The notes below the pieces were generated by a model that saw only the letters and a program-made list of their open reading frames with translations, had not been told where the DNA came from and did no database searches. The position numbers and the translations under genes were made by a program. A DNA stretch of 64,000 nt from Hyphomicrobiales bacterium (GTDB lineage: Bacteria; Pseudomonadota; Alphaproteobacteria; Rhizobiales; Rhizobiaceae): NCBI GenBank assembly GCA_900471815.1, contig UICE01000008.1, positions 186,001-250,000 of the forward strand, in the 5' to 3' direction. This document shows positions 35,359 through 43,764 of the stretch, in pieces; the stretch's first letter is position 1, and every line of letters begins with the position of its first letter.

Positions 35359-37104
35359 ATGCAATCTGGAACGCCAAGGGTTGATGTGCACAGCGAAGTA
35401 GCTTTGATCTCGACAGTTGCCGTCAGCTTCGTGGCCGCAGCTATTTGCGGCTATCTGGCTGACAGATTATGGTTGCCGCCGCTGGTGGGCTATCTTTTCG
35501 CAGGCATTCTTCTGGGGCCTTTCACGCCCGGCTTTATTGCCGATAGCGGACTTGCGGGCCAACTTTCCGAAATGGGCGTCATACTGCTCATGTTCGGCGT
35601 GGGGTTGCACTTCTCCGCATCGGAGCTTCTGGCCGTCCGCAATATTGCTGTGCCGGGCGCGATCATCCAGATACTCCTTGCCAGTTTGTTGGGGATTGGC
35701 CTTAGTTCTTTTTTCGGATGGGGTATTGGTGCCGGGGTTGTTTTCGGGCTTAGCCTGTCCGTCGCGAGCACGGTCGTGCTTCTCAAAGCGCTGGAAGAGC
35801 GCAATCTCGTTAACAGCGCGAGCGGGCGCGTTGCAGTTGGTTGGCTGATTGTTGAAGATTTGGCCATGGTTCTGGCCCTGGTTCTGCTTCCTGCATTGGC
35901 TGAAGTTCTCGGTGCAACCGGCACGGGCATTAGTGGAACACAGCTTGCGCTTAACCTTGCAATTACGCTGCTGAAAGTTGCAGCCTTTGCGATAATGGCG
36001 GCCTATCTTGGCCCCAAGGTCGTGCCGTGGCTTCTTACGCTGATCGCACGTACGGGTTCGCGCGAATTGTTCACGCTTTCCGTGCTGGCAATCGCCTTGG
36101 GAATTGCGTTCGGTTCTGCCGAAGTTTTTGGTGTGTCATTTGCGTTGGGCGCCTTCTTTGCGGGCGTCGTCATGAGTGAGTCAAATCTGAGCCACAGGGC
36201 TGCTGCCGATTCACTGCCGCTCCAGAATGCTTTTTCGGTTTTGTTTTTCATATCAGTCGGGATGTTCTTTGATCCTTCCATTCTGTTGCGCGAACCATTG
36301 GCGGTCATCGGAACTCTGCTGATCATTATCCTTGGAAAATCCGTTATCGCTTTGGGGATTGTGCTGGCTCTTCGTTATCCGATCGGCCTTGGCCTGACAG
36401 TTGCAGCAGGACTTGCCCAGATCGGCGAATTTTCCTTCATTCTTGCAGGGCTTGGCGTTTCGCTGAAGCTTCTTCCCAAGGAGGGGCAAGACCTCATTCT
36501 GGCTGGAGCAATCCTTTCGATTACTCTCAACCCGCTGATTTTTGCTGCCGCCGAAAGTCTTAAGAAGACCGCCCTGATCAAGTGGCCCATCTGGTGCGAC
36601 CGGCATGGGAAAATGAAGCATGAGAAGCTGGAGCGCGAACTGGCCATTATAAGGGTCGCGGGTGAAGAGCGCGACAAGAAGCACCAGCAGGAGCTTAAGC
36701 AGCTTATTGAAACGTTCCCACTTTTCTCGCAGCTCGACAAGACATCGCGCGAAGAGCTGTTCCTGCTGTTCAGACCCAAATCAGCATCTCCCGGCGAGCG
36801 CGTCATTCGCGTCGGCGATCGTGGTGACGGCATGTATTTCATCGTTGCTGGTGCTGTGGAAGTCCGGCTGGACAGCGGTGATGTTCCGTTGAATGCCGGT
36901 GCATTTTTCGGCGAAATGGCGCTCTTGAGCGGCGGACGTCGCACTGCGGATGTCGTGGCGATCGATTTCTGTCAGTTTCTGGTCCTTGACCGCCGGGATT
37001 TCAATATTTTCGCCTCGCGATATCCGGGACTTCGCTCCGCCGTTACCACCATGGCGAGAGAGCGTACGGAGATGAATGTTTCCCGCCAGAAAGCAGATGA
37101 CTGA
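35359..37104 (+). CDS. CPA2 cation:proton antiporter with cyclic-nucleotide-binding domain
   Basis: Residues 10-400 form a Kef/CPA2-type antiporter of about 12 helices (LADRLWLPPLVGYLFAGILL, GVVFGLSLSVASTVVLLKAL, GLAQIGEFSFILAGLGVSL). Instead of a TrkA-N domain the C-terminus (about 465-575) is a cNMP-binding domain with the phosphate-binding cassette FFGEMALLSGGRRTADV. The protein would exchange potassium or sodium for protons at the inner membrane with nucleotide gating. ATG 35359 has no strong ribosome site, so the start is less certain than the product. Confidence 0.87.
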   Translation: MQSGTPRVDVHSEVALISTVAVSFVAAAICGYLADRLWLPPLVGYLFAGILLGPFTPGFIADSGLAGQLSEMGVILLMFGVGLHFSASELLAVRNIAVPGAIIQILLASLLGIGLSSFFGWGIGAGVVFGLSLSVASTVVLLKALEERNLVNSASGRVAVGWLIVEDLAMVLALVLLPALAEVLGATGTGISGTQLALNLAITLLKVAAFAIMAAYLGPKVVPWLLTLIARTGSRELFTLSVLAIALGIAFGSAEVFGVSFALGAFFAGVVMSESNLSHRAAADSLPLQNAFSVLFFISVGMFFDPSILLREPLAVIGTLLIIILGKSVIALGIVLALRYPIGLGLTVAAGLAQIGEFSFILAGLGVSLKLLPKEGQDLILAGAILSITLNPLIFAAAESLKKTALIKWPIWCDRHGKMKHEKLERELAIIRVAGEERDKKHQQELKQLIETFPLFSQLDKTSREELFLLFRPKSASPGERVIRVGDRGDGMYFIVAGAVEVRLDSGDVPLNAGAFFGEMALLSGGRRTADVVAIDFCQFLVLDRRDFNIFASRYPGLRSAVTTMARERTEMNVSRQKADD

Positions 37105-37182
37105 CACAGCGTCGTTCTGGCTGCCTTGATATTACAACATTCCGCACCTAGTTTTGGGGGACATACGCAGGAGCTTACGACA

Positions 37183-37287
37183 ATGAAAATTACAACCGAA
37201 ACTTCATTCGCCTTATCCGCAATTGAATTATCGGTTGGTCATGTCAGCTCTTCTCATTCTGCAGAATGTTTCCCACACCACGGCTGA
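37183..37287 (+). CDS. Putative 34-aa leader ORF overlapping the ABC-F start
   Basis: ATG 37183 follows AGGAG (37169-37173) at ideal spacing and opens a 34-codon frame (starting MKITTETSFALSAIELSVGH) that ends at TGA 37285-37287, 44 nt inside the ABC-F gene in another frame. The ABC-F ATG itself has no clear Shine-Dalgarno. ABC-F resistance genes are often controlled by translated leaders, so this is a plausible regulatory peptide, but no homologue is known to me. Confidence 0.45.
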   Translation: MKITTETSFALSAIELSVGHVSSSHSAECFPHHG

Positions 37288-38821
37288 AGGCCGCGAACTC
37301 TTCAAATCCCTGGACCTCAGTCTTGAGCGTGGTTGTACCGGCCTTGTCGGGCGCAATGGTGTGGGCAAGTCCACTCTTTTAAAACTCGTTGCGGGTGACT
37401 TTGCCCCGCAATCCGGCAGGGTCAGTCGAACAGGCTCTCTTGGCCTTCTTGAACAATCTGTTCAAAACTCAGATTTCAGAACGGTTGTCGACGCGATGGG
37501 CATTGCCGAAGCCTATCAAACGATATGGCGGATTATGGCTGGCAATGGCACGCCCGCCGACTTTGAGAAGGCGGACTGGACTCTCCAATCACGGTTGATC
37601 GAGGCATTGGCACAAGTGGGAATGCAGGAATGTGACCCGCTACGTGATCTGTCGACATTAAGTGGCGGACAAAGAACCAGAATTGCACTTGCCGCCCTGA
37701 TCTTCAGCAAGCCTGATCTTATTCTGCTTGATGAGCCTACCAACAATCTTGATCGTGAGGGCAGGGAGGCCGTGACGGACTTTCTCCTCCATTGGAAAGG
37801 AGGGGCATTGGTTGTCAGCCACGACAGGCAGATACTCCGCCAGATGGACCGGATCGTCGAATTGTCCGGGCTTGGCGTAAAAACATATGGCGGCAATTGG
37901 GACGATTATAAAGAACAGAAAGGCCGGGAGGTAGAAGCAGCAGAACGCGAATTGATCGTTGCCGAACGCGATGCCGCGCTGCTCTCCCGCAAGATACAGT
38001 TTGCTGCAGAGCGCAAGGCCAAAAAGGATTCTGCGGGAAAACGTTCACGCGGCAAAGCGGGCCTCAGCAAGCTCATTTTGGACGCACGTGAAGATCGCGC
38101 GGAGCAAAGCTCCGGACGTGGCAAGCAATTGGCAGACAGGCAGCGTCAAAAGGCTGAACAGAAACTGCAATCGGCCGTCTCGAACATTGAGCGCCTAAAG
38201 TCACTCTCCTTCGAGATCGGGGCATCCCGCACACCGGCTGGAAAAATTGTACTTGCGTTTGATGAGGTATTCGGTGGGCCGGACATGCGGGCTCCGATAA
38301 TCAACGAGCTCTCCTTTACAATAACTGGCTCCGAACGCATGGCAGTTACAGGGCCCAATGGTTCAGGCAAAACCACACTCCTTCGTCTCGCAATGGGCGA
38401 GCTTCTTCCCACAAGCGGAAGAATTCAGCGCTCGGGGCCATTCGCCATGCTGGACCAGAGTGTCAGCCTGCTTGATCCTGCAAGCACGATTTTGGAAAAT
38501 TTCAAACGCCTGAATCCCGACAGTACGGACAATGATTGCCGTGCTGCATTGGCACGGTTTCTCTTCCGGGCCGATAGTGCGCTACGGCTGGCCTCCTCCT
38601 TAAGCGGGGGAGAGATACTTCGCGCCGGGCTGGCTTGTGTGTTGGGCAGTAACGCACCTCCTGATCTGCTGATTCTCGATGAGCCTACAAATCATCTTGA
38701 CCTTATGTCGGTTGAAGCAATCGAAACGGCACTGAACGCTTATGACGGTGCATTGCTTGTCGTTAGTCATGATGAAGACTTTCTGGCGGCAATTGGCATT
38801 GAAAAATGGCTAGCACTTTAG
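37241..38821 (+). CDS. ABC-F family ATPase (ribosome-associated or antibiotic-resistance type)
   Basis: Two ABC domains lie in tandem with no membrane segment: Walker A motifs LVGRNGVGKSTLLKLVAG and VTGPNGSGKTTLLRLAMG, signatures LSGGQRTRIALAALIF and LSGGEILRAGLACVLG, and Walker B LILLDEPTNNLDREG and LLILDEPTNHLDLMS. They are joined by a long charged linker (about residues 220-330). ABC-F proteins bind the ribosomal E site and protect or regulate translation. The 526-residue protein starts MSALLILQNVSHTTAEG; its start overlaps a leader ORF. The 3' end overlaps the convergent flavoprotein gene by 12 nt. Confidence 0.92.
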   Translation: MSALLILQNVSHTTAEGRELFKSLDLSLERGCTGLVGRNGVGKSTLLKLVAGDFAPQSGRVSRTGSLGLLEQSVQNSDFRTVVDAMGIAEAYQTIWRIMAGNGTPADFEKADWTLQSRLIEALAQVGMQECDPLRDLSTLSGGQRTRIALAALIFSKPDLILLDEPTNNLDREGREAVTDFLLHWKGGALVVSHDRQILRQMDRIVELSGLGVKTYGGNWDDYKEQKGREVEAAERELIVAERDAALLSRKIQFAAERKAKKDSAGKRSRGKAGLSKLILDAREDRAEQSSGRGKQLADRQRQKAEQKLQSAVSNIERLKSLSFEIGASRTPAGKIVLAFDEVFGGPDMRAPIINELSFTITGSERMAVTGPNGSGKTTLLRLAMGELLPTSGRIQRSGPFAMLDQSVSLLDPASTILENFKRLNPDSTDNDCRAALARFLFRADSALRLASSLSGGEILRAGLACVLGSNAPPDLLILDEPTNHLDLMSVEAIETALNAYDGALLVVSHDEDFLAAIGIEKWLAL

Positions 38822-40018
38822 CCATTCGGCAATGCCGCGCCCTGCTGCGCGGCCCGTAGCCAAGCAAGCCGTGAGCAGATATCCTCCTGTCGGTGCTTCC
38901 CAATCAATCATTTCTCCGGCAGCGAAGAGACCGGGGATTGCTTTGAGCATGTAGTTTTCGCCAACACTGTCCCAACGAATACCGCCCGCGGAGGATATTG
39001 CCTCTGCTATCGGGCGGGGTCTTGAAACAGAGATAGGCAAATGCTTGATGAGCCGTGCGGTACTTTCAGGGTTTGTCAGATCGGTGTCGTCAGCGAAATG
39101 ACGCAACAAAGCCAACTTCACGCCATCAATTCCCGCGCCCTTTCTCAGGCGGTTCGAAAAGCTTGATTTGCCGCCTTGCCGCGCCAGATCTTTGACCAAG
39201 CGTTCCAGCGTTCGGCCCGGCACAAGGTCCACCAGAAGCGCAGCTTCGCCCTGGGATGCCAGTCCCTCGCGCAGGTTCGCTGCATGCGCGTAGACGAGAC
39301 TGCCCTCAATGCCGTGGCGGGTAATCACGAATTCGCCGGGAATTATACCGGCATCGGAAGTGGCTGTCACGGATTTGACGGGCGCACCGGCAAAACGTTC
39401 CCGGAACATGTCATCCCAAGCGACCTCAAAGCCGCAATTGGCCGGTTGAAAGCTAGCAACATTCACACCGGCATTTTGCAGCCATGGCAGCCAGCTGGCA
39501 TCGGAGCCAAGACGCGGCCAGCTTGCACCACCAAGTGCAAGCAAAGCTGCATCCGGCTGCATCATTTTTTGACCATCCGGCGTATCAAACAGATAGTCTC
39601 TCCCAGAAAACCCGGTCCAGCGGTGGCGTGTACGAATTTTTACACCGTATGTTTCCAGCCGTTTTAACCACGCTCGCAGGAGAGGGGAAGCCTTCATCGC
39701 TGTTGGAAATACACGGCCGGATGTGCCAATGAAGGTTTCAACACCGAGCTCTTCTGCCCATGCTCGAACGGCCTGCGGACCAAAAGCGTCAAGCGCCGGG
39801 CGCAAACGATCTGATGCCGAACCAAAGCGCATCACAAATTGCCTATAGTCTTCCGCATGGGTGAGATTCAGCCCTGACTTTCCGGCCAGCAGAAACTTCC
39901 GGCTGAGCGTTGGCATGCTGTCATAGACAGTTATCGAATGACCGGAAAAAGACAGTTCCTCTGCTGCTGCCAGACCGGCGGGGCCACCCCCGATAATCGC
40001 GATCTCTTTTGGTTTCAC
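38810..40018 (-). CDS. HI0933-like NAD(P)/FAD-dependent oxidoreductase
   Basis: The N-terminus has the Rossmann motif IAIIGGGPAGLAAAEELSFS and the family segment SRKFLLAGKSGLNLTHAED; the C-terminus reads PGLFAAGEMIDWEAPTGGYL with LLTACLATGRAAGRGI. This is the HI0933/BaiN-like flavoprotein group, 402 residues as usual. Its substrate is not known. It is convergent with the ABC-F gene and probably independent of it. Confidence 0.86.
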   Translation of the reverse strand: MKPKEIAIIGGGPAGLAAAEELSFSGHSITVYDSMPTLSRKFLLAGKSGLNLTHAEDYRQFVMRFGSASDRLRPALDAFGPQAVRAWAEELGVETFIGTSGRVFPTAMKASPLLRAWLKRLETYGVKIRTRHRWTGFSGRDYLFDTPDGQKMMQPDAALLALGGASWPRLGSDASWLPWLQNAGVNVASFQPANCGFEVAWDDMFRERFAGAPVKSVTATSDAGIIPGEFVITRHGIEGSLVYAHAANLREGLASQGEAALLVDLVPGRTLERLVKDLARQGGKSSFSNRLRKGAGIDGVKLALLRHFADDTDLTNPESTARLIKHLPISVSRPRPIAEAISSAGGIRWDSVGENYMLKAIPGLFAAGEMIDWEAPTGGYLLTACLATGRAAGRGIAEWLKC

Positions 40019-40044
40019 ACGCAGCCTGCTCGAGTTTGGAGAAA

Positions 40045-41652
40045 TCAGGCGTCGAGTTCCTTTCGCCTGATGAGCTCGTCCCGTATCAGCTTCTTGGCAA
40101 TTTTTCCATATGCGGACTTTGGCATTTCAGGCCAGAAAACAAGACGCTTGGGCAGTTTGTACCGCGCCATCTTGTTTCCAAGCCAATCGATAATGGCCGC
40201 GCCGTCGGGCGCCGCGCCAGCTTTTGCCACGCAGATCGCAAGCCCGACCTCGCCCCATACGGGATCGGGAATACCAATCACCGCTGCTTCGCTTATGTCC
40301 GGATGGGTGAGGATTTTTTCTTCGATCTCACGGGGATAAACATTGGAACCGCCCGAAATATACATGTCAGAGGCGCGGCCAGTGATGAAAAGAAAGCCTT
40401 CCTCGTCCAGATGACCGAGGTCGCCAGTCCGGAACCAGCCATTACGAAATGCTTTCTCGTTGGCTTCGGGATTGTTGTAATAGCCCGCAAATACCGCAGG
40501 GCCTATGACGCAGATTTCGCCCGTTGCTCCGGCGCTGACTTCGTTGCCATTATCATCCTGAATGGATATCTGCATTCCGGTGCGAGCAAATCCGCAAGTG
40601 CCGATTTTTGCCTGCGCGTTGTCTTCTGCAAAATGATATGCGGGCGGCAGGACGGTGATGTTTCCCGTTACTTCCCCGAGGCCGAAATATTGGACAAGGA
40701 CCGACCCCAGCGTCTTGAGTGCGTGGATCTGGTCGGTGCGATACATTGGAGCGCCAGCATAAATCACATAACGCAACGATGAATGATCATAGGTTGCGAC
40801 TGACTGGTTTTCGGTCAGAATCTTGAGGATCGTCGGAACGGTGAACATGTTGCTCACCTTCCATTCTTCCACCAGTCGCCAAGCTTCCGCCGCATCGAAC
40901 TTTTCCGTAGGCAGCAAAATGGTTTTCGAGCCTCGCGCCACCTGCGTGAGCTGATGGATACCGGCACCATGAGACAGAGGAGCAACGACGAGCGAAGCGT
41001 CCTTATGTGTTGTTCCCGGCATCAGGTCGCAAAGGTGATTTGTGATGACAAAAGCCATTTGCCCATGGGTTAAAATGGCGGCCTTCGGTCTGCCGGTTGT
41101 GCCGGAGGTGAAGAAAAACCAGCAGGGGTCGTCGTGATTAACCAAAGCCATTTGCGTTGTCTGGCCGGAAAATGCGTCAACCAGATCATCATACTCATCG
41201 CCGAACTTGCTCGTGCCAATACTGACGATGAATTCCAGTTCGTTGCTTGAGGCGCGGCATGCAGCGGCATGGTCGGGAAAGGCGTTAGCGCATATCATGC
41301 CCTTTGCCCCGCTGGCACTGGCAAGATAGGCTACTTCCTCCGGTGTTTGCCGGAAGTTTGCCGGTACCCATACGGCCCCAAGCCTGAAACAGGCAAACAT
41401 TGATTCAAACATCTGGTTACAGTTTTGCGACTGGATGAGAATGCGATCGCCCCGCACAACGCCAAATTTGCTTTGCAAGGCTGTAGCCATCGCATTGACG
41501 CGCTGGTCAATCTGCGACCAGGTCCAGCTTTTATTTCCCCAGACAAACCCGATTTCTTTGGGAAACCGCCGCGCGGCCTCACTCAGGAAATTGGCAAGGT
41601 TCATCACCCGCTTGCTCATAGGCAAAATAGCCAGCCCCTCAGCCTGCGCCAT
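40045..41652 (-). CDS. AMP-dependent acyl-CoA synthetase/ligase
   Basis: The 535-residue protein belongs to the adenylate-forming family: P-loop FFTSGTTGRPKAAILTHG, then VQYFGLGEVTG, the hinge FRTGDLGHLDEEGFLFITGR and the C-terminal catalytic Lys region YKLPKRLVFWPEMPKSAYGK. It activates a carboxylic acid to its acyl-CoA via an adenylate. Its ATG shares a base with the IclR stop (TAATG), so the regulator and ligase are co-expressed. A second in-frame start is at 41619. The acid is unknown. Confidence 0.9.
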   Translation of the reverse strand: MAQAEGLAILPMSKRVMNLANFLSEAARRFPKEIGFVWGNKSWTWSQIDQRVNAMATALQSKFGVVRGDRILIQSQNCNQMFESMFACFRLGAVWVPANFRQTPEEVAYLASASGAKGMICANAFPDHAAACRASSNELEFIVSIGTSKFGDEYDDLVDAFSGQTTQMALVNHDDPCWFFFTSGTTGRPKAAILTHGQMAFVITNHLCDLMPGTTHKDASLVVAPLSHGAGIHQLTQVARGSKTILLPTEKFDAAEAWRLVEEWKVSNMFTVPTILKILTENQSVATYDHSSLRYVIYAGAPMYRTDQIHALKTLGSVLVQYFGLGEVTGNITVLPPAYHFAEDNAQAKIGTCGFARTGMQISIQDDNGNEVSAGATGEICVIGPAVFAGYYNNPEANEKAFRNGWFRTGDLGHLDEEGFLFITGRASDMYISGGSNVYPREIEEKILTHPDISEAAVIGIPDPVWGEVGLAICVAKAGAAPDGAAIIDWLGNKMARYKLPKRLVFWPEMPKSAYGKIAKKLIRDELIRRKELDA

Positions 41653-42515
41653 TAATTTGCTCCCTCGACCTTTGTTCCCAGCCTTGCTGGATTGACAGGA
41701 CGTTTTATCCGCCCATTCAAAGGTTGAAGATGGGCGAGCCGCGCCTCAATCTTCCTTGCCTCCACCTGCATAAGCGCGACAAGCTCGATCTGCCTGGCGG
41801 GCTGCATACGGCTATCGATGGCGGCAATGCTTAAAGCGCCCGCAGGACGCCCATCAGGATGGTGTATCGCAAGCCCGATTGCCCAGGAGTTTGCAAGGAT
41901 TCGGCCCGGATTGAGCGCAAAGCCAGCTTCCCTGGTTGTCGCAACATCATCCCGGATTTGAGCGGGTCCCAGATTGGGGTATTCCGCTTGCAATACCGGA
42001 TCGTTTGCTTCGAGTATGGCTTCGATTTCCTCGTCTGGCAAAGCTGATAAAATGGCCAAAGAACCGGCGCCTACGCCAAGCGGATGGCGATAGCCCGCTT
42101 GCAAGGCATGGGTGCGAATTTGGTATGTGCCTTCCTCGCGGTGCAGGCATACGGAGGACGTTTCCCGCTGAATTGAAAGGAAGCTTGTGTCTTCGGTCTT
42201 GGCGGAGAGCGTTGTCAGGCTGTCGCGGGAAATTTGGAGCAGGCCATAGCGGCGCGAAGCCAGTGTGCCAAGAATGTAAGCCTCCTCACCGAGAAAATAA
42301 CGCCGGGTCATCTCGTCCTGCTCCAGCATGCCCGAACGCATCAATGCAAGCAGCAGGCGGCGTGTCGTCGGCTTGTTCAAGCCGCCTTGTTCAACAAGCT
42401 CGCTAAGGGTCGAGCCCTGGTCTCCAAAATAGCTGACGAGGCTTAGCAGACTAAGCGCCCTGTCTACGCTTTGTGCACCGCTAAGGCCGGATGTCGACGC
42501 GACACGCTGTTCCAT
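41652..42515 (-). CDS. IclR-family transcriptional regulator
   Basis: An N-terminal winged helix (VDRALSLLSLVSYFGDQGST, LSELVEQGGLNKPTTRRLLL) and a C-terminal ligand-binding GAF-like domain (residues 90-265; RYGLLQISRDSLTTLSAK, HPLGVGAGSLAILSALPDEE) are visible. IclR proteins usually control nearby catabolic genes. It is divergent from the TRAP operon across about 215 bp and overlaps the ligase gene, so both are likely targets. Confidence 0.92.
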   Translation of the reverse strand: MEQRVASTSGLSGAQSVDRALSLLSLVSYFGDQGSTLSELVEQGGLNKPTTRRLLLALMRSGMLEQDEMTRRYFLGEEAYILGTLASRRYGLLQISRDSLTTLSAKTEDTSFLSIQRETSSVCLHREEGTYQIRTHALQAGYRHPLGVGAGSLAILSALPDEEIEAILEANDPVLQAEYPNLGPAQIRDDVATTREAGFALNPGRILANSWAIGLAIHHPDGRPAGALSIAAIDSRMQPARQIELVALMQVEARKIEARLAHLQPLNGRIKRPVNPARLGTKVEGAN

Positions 42516-42535
42516 CTTCCGTTTCCCAAAGGTCC

Positions 42536-42653
42536 ATAATGTGGATCAAGATTCAATCTTATAAGACAATGCCATAAAAAGGATTGCAAGACCGCTTTGT
42601 TTGTTTATGATTTTCCAGGAACGAGGAGAGAGCGCATTCTATAATATGGATCG
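42536..42653. promoter_or_regulatory. Two repeats in IclR-TRAP intergenic region
   Basis: ATAATGTGGATC at 42536-42547 recurs as ATAATATGGATC at 42642-42653 (11 of 12 identical) in the same orientation. One lies just upstream of the IclR start and the other 78 bp before the TRAP gene. They are possible operator half-sites for the IclR protein. Confidence 0.35.
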
Positions 42654-42730
42654 CAGTGTCGATATGGCAATGGAGGTTGCCCTATCCGGCAGGTTCGCAG
42701 AACTGCAAGAGATACCCGGGAGGAACTTCA

Positions 42731-43747
42731 ATGAACAATTTTTCACGTCGCCAGATCTTGCTGGCTGCTGGCTCAACACTGGTTGCCAGTCCATTTATTA
42801 TGAGACGCCCGGCCATGGCTGCTGAGTTCTCTTATAAATATGCCAATAACCTGCCTGTTTCTCATCCAATGAACATTCGAGCCAAAGAAGCCGCTGACAA
42901 GATCAGGGAAGAGACAGGCGGCCGGTTTGAACTGTCGATCTTTCCCTCAAGCCAGCTCGGTTCTGACACGGATACATTGAGCCAATTGCGTTCCGGTGCG
43001 GTCGAGTTCTTCACCCTGTCTGGACTTATTCTTTCGACCCTCGTGCCCGCCGCGTCAATCAACGGTATCGGTTTTGCCTTTCCCGATAGTGCAACGGTCT
43101 GGAAGGCCATGGACGGTGAACTTGGCGCCTATGTGCGTACGCAGATCGAGAAGTCCAATCTCTTTGCCATGGACAAAATCTGGGACAATGGTTTCCGCCA
43201 TATCACATCAAGCACAAAGCCAATTGTAACGCCCGACGATCTCAAGAACTTCAAGATTCGCGTACCGGTCAGCCCCTTATGGACATCTATGTTCACGGCT
43301 TTCCAGTCATCGCCAGCCAGCATTAACTTCAATGAAGTCTACTCATCGCTGCAGACAAAGGTGGTGGACGGGCAGGAAAATCCGCTCGCCATTATTTCGA
43401 CTGCGAAGCTTTATGAGGTCCAGAAATACTGCTCCTTGACCAGCCATATGTGGGATGGGTTCTGGTTTCTGTCGAACCGCCGCGCCTGGGAAGCGCTTCC
43501 GGACGATATCAAGGAAATTGTTTCCAAAAACATCAATGCTGCCGGTCTGGCCGAGCGCGACGATGTTGCCAAATTGACTGAGACTTTGCAGGCGGATCTC
43601 AAGTCCAAAAACCTCGAATTCAATACGCCCGATCCTGCTCCATTCCGTGAGGCATTGCGTAGCGCCGGATTCTATTCCGAGTGGAAGGGCAAATATGGCG
43701 ATGAGGCTTGGGGACTTCTGGAAAAAGTCGTCGGACAGCTGGCCTGA
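42731..43747 (+). CDS. TRAP transporter substrate-binding protein (DctP family)
   Basis: The 338-residue protein has a Tat-like signal (NNFSRRQILLAAGSTLVASP, then MAAEF) and a DctP fold: YANNLPVSHPMNIRAKEAAD, LRSGAVEFFTLSGLILSTL, and LKNFKIRVPVSPLWTS with the conserved Arg that binds a carboxylate ligand. The ATG at 42731 is preceded by GGGAGGAAC. It captures an organic acid in the periplasm for the permease encoded next. Confidence 0.92.
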   Translation: MNNFSRRQILLAAGSTLVASPFIMRRPAMAAEFSYKYANNLPVSHPMNIRAKEAADKIREETGGRFELSIFPSSQLGSDTDTLSQLRSGAVEFFTLSGLILSTLVPAASINGIGFAFPDSATVWKAMDGELGAYVRTQIEKSNLFAMDKIWDNGFRHITSSTKPIVTPDDLKNFKIRVPVSPLWTSMFTAFQSSPASINFNEVYSSLQTKVVDGQENPLAIISTAKLYEVQKYCSLTSHMWDGFWFLSNRRAWEALPDDIKEIVSKNINAAGLAERDDVAKLTETLQADLKSKNLEFNTPDPAPFREALRSAGFYSEWKGKYGDEAWGLLEKVVGQLA

Positions 43748-43764
43748 TTGAAGAGCCGCAGACG

